From positions 1 through 64,000 of the forward strand of contig CALBXN010000119.1 of the NCBI GenBank assembly GCA_937890485.1: a stretch of 64,000 nucleotides of DNA, written 5' to 3'. Each line of letters starts with the position of its first letter. The stretch's first letter is position 1. A program made the translations under genes and the position numbers. A model generated the notes under the pieces. It did no database searches and was not told where the DNA came from. It saw only the letters and a list, made by a program, of their open reading frames with translations. This DNA comes from an uncultured Treponema sp. (GTDB lineage: Bacteria; Spirochaetota; Spirochaetia; Treponematales; Treponemataceae). Below are positions 1 through 6,923 of this stretch, piece by piece.

Positions 1-58
1 TGTTGATTTCATTTTAACTATTTAAACGCCTACTTTTAGGAGTTGTAATGTATAAATT

Positions 59-78
59 CTTATCAATGTGTTGATAAG
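59..78. other. Perfect 8-bp stem hairpin in leader region
   Basis: CTTATCAA, a TGTG loop, then TTGATAAG form a perfect stem-loop ahead of the methyltransferase gene. The first 139 bases hold no convincing gene beyond short open stretches. TGTTGATTT at 1-9 is also repeated inverted as AAATCAACA at 116-124. The hairpin has no U-run on either side, so a simple terminator is unlikely. It could be an RNA regulatory element or an operator; that is inference. Confidence 0.4.
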
Positions 79-139
79 CAATGCTTCAAACGCCCTATTC
101 TTCAGTGCTGAGATAAAATCAACACTTGGAAAGGCAAAA

Positions 140-886
140 ATGAAGCAGAACAAAATATATCATGGTGACTGTTTGGAATTAATGAAAGAAATTCCAGATG
201 GTAGTATAGATATGATTCTTGCAGATCCACCATATGAAAGAACTCAAAATAGTTGGGATTCAATTATTCCATTGGATAAAATGTGGGAACAGTATTTACG
301 AATCATAAAAGACAATGGTTGTATTGCTTTGTTTGCAGATGGAATGTTCATGGCAGATTTAATGAAAAGTCAACCGAAGTTGTGGAAATATAATCTTGTA
401 TGGGATAAAGTATTAACTTCCGGCTTTTTAAATGCAAACAGACAACCATTAAGACAGCATGAGGAAATATGTATATTTTATAAGAAGCAGCCTACATATA
501 ATCCACAAAAAATTCCAGGTAAACCCAACCATAGTAAAGGCAAGAAAAAGGATTGCCAAAACAATAATTATGGTGAATTTGGTTTTGTAGATAACAGAGA
601 AATATTAGGAGATTTGAAACATCCTACAAGTATTCTAAAATTTTCAAAACCACATCCTTCTAAAGCAGAGCATCCAACAGAAAAATCATTAGAATTATGT
701 GAATGGCTGATTAAGACATACACAAATAATGGCGAACTTATTCTTGATAACTGTTGTGGTTCAGGAACAACATTAGTAGCTGCATTAAAGAATGGAAGAA
801 ACTATATTGGAATGGATTTAGAAGAAAAATATTGTATAGTGGCAAGAAATCGTATTAATGAAATTAGTCTGGAAAACCAGATTTAA
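140..886 (+). CDS. DNA methyltransferase, beta class (N6-adenine or N4-cytosine)
   Basis: Probable site-specific DNA methyltransferase transferring a methyl group from S-adenosylmethionine to an exocyclic amino group. The catalytic motif ADPPY lies near the N-terminus (about residues 28-32 from the chosen start). The SAM-binding motif NCCGSGTT lies near the C-terminus (about 204-211). This order, catalytic motif before SAM motif, is the beta class. I start at ATG 140 because GGAAAGG sits just upstream and the protein then begins MKQNKIYHGDCLEL, a usual start for this family; the frame stays open further upstream. About 248 residues. No restriction partner is nearby, so it is probably an orphan that protects phage DNA or affects regulation. 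Target sequence not predictable here. Confidence 0.85.
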   Translation: MKQNKIYHGDCLELMKEIPDGSIDMILADPPYERTQNSWDSIIPLDKMWEQYLRIIKDNGCIALFADGMFMADLMKSQPKLWKYNLVWDKVLTSGFLNANRQPLRQHEEICIFYKKQPTYNPQKIPGKPNHSKGKKKDCQNNNYGEFGFVDNREILGDLKHPTSILKFSKPHPSKAEHPTEKSLELCEWLIKTYTNNGELILDNCCGSGTTLVAALKNGRNYIGMDLEEKYCIVARNRINEISLENQI

Positions 887-926
887 AAAATAATATAAAC
901 AAGCAAAAATAAAGGAGAAACAAAGA

Positions 927-1565
927 ATGAATAGTAAAGTTCTTACAATCAAAAACGCACTCAAAGACATGGAAGTATCAGTAGAGAGCCAAACAGATAA
1001 AGAAATTGTTATCAAAATTAGAGTGCCAGAAAGACAGGTGAAATTAGCCGATCTTAAACCTGGAACTGTTTTTAAAGTAGGTAAAAGAGAATTTATCGTA
1101 CTTGGTCATGGTAAAGATACAACTGCAGTTATTCTTAAAGATTTCTTATATACAGGAATCTTTGACAAAAACTCTAATAACTATGCAAAGAGTACAGTCA
1201 GAAAAGAAATGAATGGTGATTTCTGTAGAGAAATCGAAGCTACAATTGGTGCAGAAAACTTAATTCCACACAGAGTTGATTTAACTGCAAATGATGGTCT
1301 TAAAGATTATGGTTCATGTGTTGATAAAGTCAGCTTAATGACTGCCGACAATTATCGCAGATATCGTGAATTTCTTCCTGGTTATGGAAAATGGTGGTAT
1401 CTTGCAACAGCATTTTCAACAGAATCCAATGGTTATTCTCGTTGTGTTTGTTTCGTGTGTTCCGATGGTGCTGTGGACGGGCATGGCTGTGGCTGTTCCG
1501 GTGGGGTTCGTCCGTTTTGTATCTTTTCATCCTCAATCTCTGTATCTTTACCAGAAGAGGAATAA
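927..1565 (+). CDS. DGR1 target: small C-lectin-like variable protein
   Basis: Protein of 212 residues diversified by the adjacent DGR. From about residue 45 it has the DGR-target fold seen in DUF6273/formylglycine-type C-lectin domains: a G.xF.VL core, an FD..SNNY..S.VRKEMN stretch, D.VSLMT..NYRRYREFLP, then a WW and a C-terminal GVRPF. The variable repeat covers residues 171-197. Twelve codons there differ from the template, all through A substitutions; the current version is rich in Cys, Gly and Asp. There is no signal peptide and no tail-fibre-like repeat. With a Avd gene 12 bases downstream, then template and RT, it forms a complete cassette. A good ribosome site (AAAGGAG) precedes ATG 927. 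Its binding partner is unknown; its place among non-structural genes is odd for a receptor-binding protein. Confidence 0.88.
   Translation: MNSKVLTIKNALKDMEVSVESQTDKEIVIKIRVPERQVKLADLKPGTVFKVGKREFIVLGHGKDTTAVILKDFLYTGIFDKNSNNYAKSTVRKEMNGDFCREIEATIGAENLIPHRVDLTANDGLKDYGSCVDKVSLMTADNYRRYREFLPGYGKWWYLATAFSTESNGYSRCVCFVCSDGAVDGHGCGCSGGVRPFCIFSSSISVSLPEEE
1437..1516 (+). repeat. DGR1 variable repeat (VR)
   Basis: 80-bp repeat matching the template at 1976-2055 with a constant offset of 539. I count 15 mismatches, every one at a template A (A to G 11 times, A to T 3, A to C 1); all 62 non-A positions match. The invariant 3' end GGGGTTCGTCCG is the likely initiation-of-mutagenic-homing region; similarity stops right after it. 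Confidence 0.93.
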
Positions 1566-1577
1566 AAGAATAAGTCT

Positions 1578-1952
1578 ATGGCTCAAGAGAAGTTAGACGT
1601 TATCGTAAAAGCTATTGAATTATATGATTACACACTTACAACTACATCCAACAGAAAGAAATACCCAGCAAAATATCGAACATTAATTGAACGTACACAA
1701 AACACGTGTATTGATATTTACGATAATTTAATGGAGGCAAATCGACAAAGATTGGATGTTCCAGAAGAACGTATTGATAGAAGAAAAATGCAAACCAAAG
1801 CAATTACATATTGTGATCGTTTGAATCTTCATATAGAAATGGCAATGAATCATGAGTTGATTTCTAAGGGAACGTGCGAATTTTGGTCAAAACTTGTATG
1901 TGATGTTAAGAGAATGGCAATAGCTTGGCGTTCAAAAGACGAAAGGCGATAA
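1578..1952 (+). CDS. avd: DGR accessory variability determinant (Avd-like, four-helix bundle)
   Basis: Protein of 124 residues, all predicted helix, rich in basic residues. Family members form a pentameric barrel that binds the reverse transcriptase and template RNA and are needed for mutagenic cDNA synthesis. Size, charge (many K/R, ending RSKDERR) and position between target and template/RT are those of a canonical Avd. It lies 12 bases after the target gene with only a distant GAGG, so translation may be coupled to the target. The identification rests on context plus general character rather than a single diagnostic motif. Confidence 0.82.
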   Translation: MAQEKLDVIVKAIELYDYTLTTTSNRKKYPAKYRTLIERTQNTCIDIYDNLMEANRQRLDVPEERIDRRKMQTKAITYCDRLNLHIEMAMNHELISKGTCEFWSKLVCDVKRMAIAWRSKDERR

Positions 1953-1975
1953 CATAATTTAGGTTATGTGTTGTA

Positions 1976-2055
1976 TCTCGTAATGTTTGTTACGTGAATT
2001 CCAATGGTACTGTGAACAGGAATGACTGTGACTATTCCAATGGGGTTCGTCCGTT
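1976..2055 (+). repeat. DGR1 template repeat (TR)
   Basis: Master copy for the variable repeat at 1437-1516. Read in the target's frame it encodes Asn, Tyr, Asp, Thr and Arg codons of the A-rich type (AAT, AAC, TAC, GAC) at exactly the positions that vary, as in other DGRs, and ends in GVRPF like the target. It holds 18 As, of which 15 are changed in VR. It lies in the 209-bp gap between Avd and the start I choose for RT. Confidence 0.93.
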
Positions 2056-2161
2056 CTGGTGGTATGTGAGGGCGAGTAAGCAATATGCTGAAAGGAGTGC
2101 ACCACTATCAAAAGAACACATATCCTTTCCCTGGCAAGGGATAAATAAAAAGGTATTTAAG

Positions 2162-3184
2162 TTGACAGATTTTGAGAAAGTCATAGACTTTGGAAACTTG
2201 TACAAAGCGTACAAGCGTTCCAAAAGAGGAAAAGGTTATAAGGTGAGTGCAGCGAAATTCGCCACTAGAGCACTTGAGGGTGTTCATATGCTGAAAGAAA
2301 TGTTGATAGACAGGACTTATACAGTAGCACCTTATAACCAATTTAAAGTATTTGAGCCAAAAGAGAGAATCATAAAAGCAGGAGCATTTAAGGATAAAGT
2401 TGTACAACATAGTTTATGCGATAACGTTCTGTTACCGAAACTGAAAGATGTATTTATTCGAAATAACTTTGCCGGACAAAAGGGTAAGGGAACGCTATTT
2501 GGTCTTGATCAGCTACGAAATGATATGCTCAGTTTTTACGAAGAATATGGAACTGATGGATATATTTTAAAATGTGATATTACAAAGTTCTTTTATACCA
2601 TTGACCATGAAGTATTGCGAGAAATTGTATATAAACACTTCGAGGATGAAGGAATTCGTTGGTTGTGTGATTTATACATAGATAGCACAGAAGGTCTTGG
2701 ATTACCTTTGGGTAATCAGATAAGTCAAGTATTTGCACTTCTGTATTTGAACGATATGGATCACATGATAGTGGAAGAACTTGATATCAAATATTATGGC
2801 AGATACATGGATGATTTCTATTTGATTTGTCATAGCAAGGAACACTTAAAATATTGTCTCGAAAGAATCACAGAACATGTTCATAGCTTGAAGTTGACGC
2901 TCAATAACAAAACTCAAATTATTCCCTTTAAAAATGGTGTAGACTTTTTAGGCTTTCATACATACGTGACAGTTGATGGTAAATCAATCAGAAAGTTAAA
3001 GGGAAGTAATAAAAGACATATAAAGAAAGAATTAAGGAAGAAAAGCAAATTAGTAAAAGCTGGCAAAATATCAATGCAAGAATTTAATGAATCATATAGG
3101 TCATGGAAAAATCATGCTCTACACGGAAACTGTTTTAAATTAGTTCAAAGCATGGATGAATTTGTCAAGTCTTTATTCGATTAG
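2162..3184 (+). CDS. DGR1 reverse transcriptase
   Basis: Reverse transcriptase that copies the template RNA with adenine errors. Visible motifs: KCDITKFFYTID (first catalytic Asp), LPLGNQISQ (the DGR form of motif 4, with SQ instead of the SP of retroviral and group II RTs), and GRYMDDF (YMDD catalytic site). About 340 residues, normal for the family. The frame is open from inside the template repeat (GTG 1994), but translation from there would make the template part of the protein. I prefer TTG 2162, which has AAAGG 8 bases upstream and begins LTDFEKVIDFGNLY, a usual DGR RT start; GTG 2066 is another option. Start uncertain, function secure. Confidence 0.92.
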   Translation: MTDFEKVIDFGNLYKAYKRSKRGKGYKVSAAKFATRALEGVHMLKEMLIDRTYTVAPYNQFKVFEPKERIIKAGAFKDKVVQHSLCDNVLLPKLKDVFIRNNFAGQKGKGTLFGLDQLRNDMLSFYEEYGTDGYILKCDITKFFYTIDHEVLREIVYKHFEDEGIRWLCDLYIDSTEGLGLPLGNQISQVFALLYLNDMDHMIVEELDIKYYGRYMDDFYLICHSKEHLKYCLERITEHVHSLKLTLNNKTQIIPFKNGVDFLGFHTYVTVDGKSIRKLKGSNKRHIKKELRKKSKLVKAGKISMQEFNESYRSWKNHALHGNCFKLVQSMDEFVKSLFD

Positions 3185-3194
3185 AGGTAGCAAC

Positions 3195-3479
3195 ATGTGT
3201 ATAGACATTGTTAAATATATTCCATTTGGAAAAGAAAATGCTATCAGTAGAGAAAAGTTATGTGCTGCCACTGGATTGCCTGATAGAAGCATGAGAGATT
3301 TGATTAATCAGGCAAGAAAGAGAACAGTAATTATCAACCTTCAAAATGGTAGTGGTTATTATCGTCCTACACAAGACGATAGAGCAGATGTAGAAAAATT
3401 TAAAAGACAGGAAGAAAACAGAGCAAAGGAAATTTTTAAAGGACTTCAGCCTGTGAGAAAATTCCTAGCTGGAACATAA
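3195..3479 (+). CDS. Small phage protein, possible winged-helix DNA-binding
   Basis: About 94 residues. The stretch NAISREKLCAATGLPDRSMRDLINQAR has the pattern of a helix-turn-helix, and GSGYYRP after it fits a winged-helix wing. This resembles small regulators or replication accessory proteins of Firmicute phages; the function is inferred from the pattern only. I choose ATG 3195, with GAGG 8 bases upstream, rather than the longer frame that overlaps the RT gene. Confidence 0.6.
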   Translation: MCIDIVKYIPFGKENAISREKLCAATGLPDRSMRDLINQARKRTVIINLQNGSGYYRPTQDDRADVEKFKRQEENRAKEIFKGLQPVRKFLAGT

Positions 3480-3489
3480 GGAGGATATC

Positions 3490-4113
3490 ATGGCAGATAG
3501 AAGTAAGAGCTATATTTATCTTAAAGGATTTGCCAATGGTTGTAGTATGCATAACACATTAAAAGCATTACATATAGCCGAAAAATTTCATAAAGATCAA
3601 TTTAGAAATGATGGTGAACCATATATCAATCATCCTTTAAGAGTTGCAAACGAATTAATCAATCTTGGTATTAAAGACGATGCAATCGTGGCAGCAGCCT
3701 TATTACATGATATCTTAGAAGATTGCGAATTTGAATATGGTGGGAAAGAGTTGGTTACACAGTATCATTTAGAACAAGAAGTTTTGGATGTAATCAGACT
3801 TTTAACTAAACATAAAGGTGTAAATGCCGATGAATATTACAAAACAGTTTTATCAGATAAACGAAGTGCAATTATCAAGATTTCTGATAGATGTCATAAC
3901 ATTTCAACGATGGTAGGAGTTTTTACTATTGAAAGAATGAAGAAGTATCTAAAAGAAACGGAAGAATATGTTCTTCCACTTTGTAGTAATGTAAAAGACT
4001 TATATCCAGAATATTCAAATGCTGCAACAGTTATGAAATATCATATAAGAAGTATGTGTGATGCAGTTAAATATTGTATCAAATGTAGTGAAAACACAGA
4101 AAAAAGTAAATAA
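3490..4113 (+). CDS. HD-domain hydrolase resembling RelA/SpoT (p)ppGpp hydrolases
   Basis: 207 residues. The region HKDQFRNDGEPYINHPLRVA (about 33-52), AALLHDILED (about 73-82) and ISDRCHN (about 127-133) matches the HD phosphohydrolase half of RelA/SpoT proteins and the stand-alone MESH1-like small alarmone hydrolases. The metal ligands H, HD and D are present. No synthetase or TGS/ACT domain follows. Likely reaction: removal of pyrophosphate from (p)ppGpp or a related nucleotide in the cytoplasm, which would blunt a host starvation or defence alarm; that role is inference. It starts after a strong AAGGAGG site. Confidence 0.78.
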   Translation: MADRSKSYIYLKGFANGCSMHNTLKALHIAEKFHKDQFRNDGEPYINHPLRVANELINLGIKDDAIVAAALLHDILEDCEFEYGGKELVTQYHLEQEVLDVIRLLTKHKGVNADEYYKTVLSDKRSAIIKISDRCHNISTMVGVFTIERMKKYLKETEEYVLPLCSNVKDLYPEYSNAATVMKYHIRSMCDAVKYCIKCSENTEKSK

Positions 4114-4140
4114 AACTATGTTTTTGTTTAGTTTACTTAA

Positions 4141-4160
4141 AATGCCTAAATATAGGCATT
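4141..4160. other. Perfect 8-bp stem-loop between genes
   Basis: AATGCCTA-AATA-TAGGCATT, between the HD protein and the C5-methyltransferase-like gene. No U-run follows on the + strand, so intrinsic termination is unlikely; it may be an RNA processing or stability element. Role unknown. Confidence 0.4.
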
Positions 4161-4183
4161 GAGAAAATGGAGGATTATATAAT

Positions 4184-4816
4184 ATGAAATGTTTGGACTT
4201 GTTTAGTGGAACAAGAAGTATTGCAAAAGCCTTTAAACTTAGGGGTTATGAGACTTTTACAATAGAACTTGACCGTCAACATAAAAACATAGATTGGTAT
4301 GCAGATATTATGGAGGTTACGGCAAAAGATATAATTGAAAGATTTGGAAAGCCGGATGTAATTTGGGCAAGTCCACCTTGTACAAGTTATTCGATTGCTG
4401 CAATTTCTCACCATAGAGTTAAAGAAGCAGACGGAAATCTTGCACCAAAAAGTGATTTTGCCAAATTATCAGATGAACTTATTCAGCATACATTGGATTT
4501 GATAAAGGAGCTTAACCCAAAATATTTCTTTATCGAAAATCCACGTGGCGGTTTAAGAAAGATGAATTTTATGAAAGATTTACCACGATACACTGTCACT
4601 TATTGTCAGTATGGTGATACAAGAATGAAACCTACTGATATTTGGACTAACCATCCAAATCCACAATTTAAGCCGATGTGTCATAATGGCGATTCGTGTC
4701 ATGAAAAAGCTCCAAGAGGAAGTAAAACAGGGACACAAGGTTTAAAAGGTGCAGTGGAACGTAGTGTAATTCCTGAAAAATTATGTTTGCATATAGCAGA
4801 TATTTGTAAGGAGTAA
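4184..4816 (+). CDS. C5-cytosine methyltransferase-like protein, short form
   Basis: 210 residues. Begins MKCLDLFSGTRSIAKAF, the SAM-binding motif I of C5-cytosine methyltransferases (LDLFSG.G). ASPPCTSYS (about 66-74) is motif IV with the catalytic Cys. FIENPRGG (about 117-124) resembles the ENV motif VI. It is shorter than usual (300-400 residues) and lacks a clear target-recognition domain with QRR motif VIII. Such short versions are common in Firmicute phages. It may methylate cytosine in a simple site or have become specialised. A strong GGAGG precedes ATG. Confidence 0.75.
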   Translation: MKCLDLFSGTRSIAKAFKLRGYETFTIELDRQHKNIDWYADIMEVTAKDIIERFGKPDVIWASPPCTSYSIAAISHHRVKEADGNLAPKSDFAKLSDELIQHTLDLIKELNPKYFFIENPRGGLRKMNFMKDLPRYTVTYCQYGDTRMKPTDIWTNHPNPQFKPMCHNGDSCHEKAPRGSKTGTQGLKGAVERSVIPEKLCLHIADICKE

Positions 4817-4820
4817 TTAG

Positions 4821-5045
4821 ATGAAAAAGGTGATACATGATTGCACATTTGAAGAATTTCTTAAATGGTGTAATCGTAGGGCATGTGATGGCAGATGGAG
4901 TGCTATAACAGCTATGGTTTGTATTGACATTATAAACGAGGTACGAAAAGTAAAACCTTTGTTTTTCAGAAAGAAAGCCAGAGAGAAGTATTGGAAAGAA
5001 CATACACATGAATGGTTTAAGAAAAACACTGAAATCGAGGTATAA
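4821..5045 (+). CDS. Small basic phage protein of unknown function
   Basis: 74 residues, rich in Lys, Arg and Trp, with C..R.ACDGRW near the middle. No family recognised. It starts 4 bases after the upstream stop with AAGGAG in front and ends 2 bases before the next gene, so it is a member of the same transcript. Confidence 0.6.
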   Translation: MKKVIHDCTFEEFLKWCNRRACDGRWSAITAMVCIDIINEVRKVKPLFFRKKAREKYWKEHTHEWFKKNTEIEV

Positions 5046-5047
5046 GC

Positions 5048-5833
5048 ATGAAAGTATTTGCCAGAACAAAACGAATTTATGATGAACATTGTTTTCCAGT
5101 TCCATACAATATAAATATCGCTACAGCGATAGAGGGTTTTCATGAAATGGGTTTTGAAATTCATGAATATGAAAAATTATCAGAAGCATACGATTTATAC
5201 GAAAAGGGAGATATTGTATTAGATGGAATCCTACAAGTAAATCATTGTTTAAGTAAATTTGATATTAAAACAAACAATGTGGATTATCCAGAAGTTTTAA
5301 AAGAATATTTGGGAAGAAAAATTTGGAATGATAAAATCAATCATATAAACAATCATCCTGAATTATTCCCACTTTTTGTAAAGCCTGTTGAAGATAAAAA
5401 ATTCACAGGTATTGTAGTAAAAGAAATTAAAGATCTAATCGGATGTGGATCTTGTTACGATAATGCAGATGTTATCTGTTCAGAAGTTGTTGATTTTGAA
5501 TTTGAATGCCGAGGATTTGTTTATTATGACAAAATGATAGATTTGCGACCATATAAAGGTGATTGGCGAAACATGAATAAAATTGACACTAAAATAATTA
5601 ATAATGCAATGAAAGATTTTGCAACATGGAAAGACAGACCAAACTCTTGTAGTTTAGACTGGGGAGTTACAAAAGATGGTAGAACATTATTAATTGAAAT
5701 GAATAGCAGCTATAGTTTGGGGTGTTATGGATTGCCAAGTATTTATTACGCAAAAATGATTTCGGCATATATTAGCCAAATCAGTAACACGAAAGATGAA
5801 TGTGATTTCAGGTGGGCAGAATGCAAGGATTAA
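5048..5833 (+). CDS. ATP-grasp domain protein (DUF4343-like)
   Basis: 261 residues. PLFVKPVEDKKFTG (about 116-129), CRGFVYY (about 159-165) and SLDWGV.KDGRTLLIEMN (about 206-223) match the ATP-binding Lys, central strand and metal-binding E.N of ATP-grasp enzymes in the DUF4343 group. Such enzymes form carboxylate-amine or similar bonds through an acyl phosphate. The substrate is unknown; phage members may modify peptides or host proteins. GAGG precedes ATG and the end overlaps the next gene by 13 bases. Confidence 0.7.
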   Translation: MKVFARTKRIYDEHCFPVPYNINIATAIEGFHEMGFEIHEYEKLSEAYDLYEKGDIVLDGILQVNHCLSKFDIKTNNVDYPEVLKEYLGRKIWNDKINHINNHPELFPLFVKPVEDKKFTGIVVKEIKDLIGCGSCYDNADVICSEVVDFEFECRGFVYYDKMIDLRPYKGDWRNMNKIDTKIINNAMKDFATWKDRPNSCSLDWGVTKDGRTLLIEMNSSYSLGCYGLPSIYYAKMISAYISQISNTKDECDFRWAECKD

Positions 5834-6051
5834 CAAAGAGGGAAAAGATATTATTTCATGCATTAAGAACAGTATGTAAAATGCTAAGAGACAATCCAAT
5901 GGGAGATTTATCATCTTACCCAAGAGAATTATTTAAATGCCTAATTGGTGGTATGGAACGTGATCCAGAAGGTAAAGAATATTTTGATTATTTTTACAAA
6001 AAGGGCAAAGAAATAGTTGAATCGGAGGAAAAGAATAATGTCAAAAGTTAA
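5821..6051 (+). CDS. Small phage protein of unknown function
   Basis: About 76 residues, helical, with a basic N-terminal half and an acidic-basic C-terminal tail ending EKNNVKS. No family recognised. ATG 5821 has AGGTGG 8 bases before it; GTG 5812 is possible. It overlaps both neighbours by 13-14 bases, which fits translational coupling. Confidence 0.55.
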   Translation: MQGLTKREKILFHALRTVCKMLRDNPMGDLSSYPRELFKCLIGGMERDPEGKEYFDYFYKKGKEIVESEEKNNVKS

Positions 6052-6298
6052 AGTGGATTTATTGCCATGTCCGATATGTGGCTCTAAAGTATATAGTAAA
6101 GTTGAATTCAGAGGAAACAATTGTGCTACAAAGATATTTGACTTGAATATTCAATGTCAGAATCATAATTGTGGTTTAAAAAAGACCACACGATTAGAAA
6201 TTTGCGATACATCTTTTGATGATGTTATAAATGCAATTAATTGTGCTGTTACATCATGGAATAAAAGATACGATAAATATGAGGATGACGGTAAATAA
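6038..6298 (+). CDS. Zinc-ribbon protein, Lar (restriction alleviation)-like
   Basis: About 86 residues. LPCPICGSK near the start, a second pair of cysteines (IQCQNHNCGL), and the C-terminal A..SWNKR follow the layout of the Lar/restriction-alleviation zinc-ribbon family found on many phages: C..C, C....C, then W N. True Lar lowers host type I restriction, but many family members have no tested role. ATG 6038 follows GGAGG by 9 bases. Confidence 0.6.
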   Translation: MSKVKVDLLPCPICGSKVYSKVEFRGNNCATKIFDLNIQCQNHNCGLKKTTRLEICDTSFDDVINAINCAVTSWNKRYDKYEDDGK

Positions 6299-6309
6299 GG
6301 AGGACTTAA

Positions 6310-6885
6310 ATGGCTAATTATTATATTGCCGATCTGCATCTTGGTCATCTAAATGCAATGGTTAGATTTGATAAAAGACCATTTAAAACATTAGATGAAC
6401 AGGACAAAACGATCATCGATAATATAAATAGAGTTGTAACGCCACAAGATAATCTTTTCTTGTTGGGCGATGTTTCTTGGTATAAGCCGGATAAAACAGC
6501 AGAGCTTATCCGACAAATTAATTGTAAAAATAGATTTTTGGTTCGTGGTAATCATGATAGATGGGCAGATGATAGCACATGTAAAAAGTTGTTCCAGGGA
6601 ATATACGATTTAAAACGTATTGACGATAAAGGACGAATTGTTGTTCTGTGTCATTTTCCAATGGCAGTTTGGGATCAGTCACATAGAGGTAGTTATCATA
6701 TTTATGGACATGTACATCGTAATATAACAGAAACAGAAATGAAAACTACAACAACACATAATATTTTGAAGCATGAAGAAATGATAAACGCATTTAATGT
6801 AGGATGTATGTTACCATCTATCAATTATATTCCAAGAACATTAGATGAATTAATCAAAACAAGCAATAATAATGTTGACAAATAA
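6310..6885 (+). CDS. Calcineurin-like metallophosphoesterase
   Basis: 191 residues with the full set of metallophosphoesterase motifs: ADLHLGH (D.H) at about 6-12, LLGDVSW (GD) at about 51-57, VRGNHDRW (GNHD) at about 76-83, LCHFP at about 112-116, and IYGHVHRN (GH.H) at about 130-137. It would use two metal ions to hydrolyse a phosphoester, perhaps a cyclic or oligonucleotide. The next genes are an RNA ligase and a kinase, so a role in RNA end processing is possible but not shown. Confidence 0.85.
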   Translation: MANYYIADLHLGHLNAMVRFDKRPFKTLDEQDKTIIDNINRVVTPQDNLFLLGDVSWYKPDKTAELIRQINCKNRFLVRGNHDRWADDSTCKKLFQGIYDLKRIDDKGRIVVLCHFPMAVWDQSHRGSYHIYGHVHRNITETEMKTTTTHNILKHEEMINAFNVGCMLPSINYIPRTLDELIKTSNNNVDK

Positions 6886-6902
6886 AGAAAATGTGATACA
6901 AT
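6875..6902 (+). promoter_or_regulatory. Sigma70-type promoter for the RNA-repair genes
   Basis: TTGACA at 6875-6880, a 16-bp spacer, TACAAT at 6897-6902; the RNA ligase gene starts 22 bases downstream. Same layout as the promoter at 14281-14308. Confidence 0.75.
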
Positions 6903-6923
6903 AGCTGCGAAAGGAGAAAGGAA

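Noticed and set aside
1366..1596. 76- and 60-residue frames over the DGR1 variable region
   Set aside because: They overlap the target gene in other frames, and their reading depends on the VR content.
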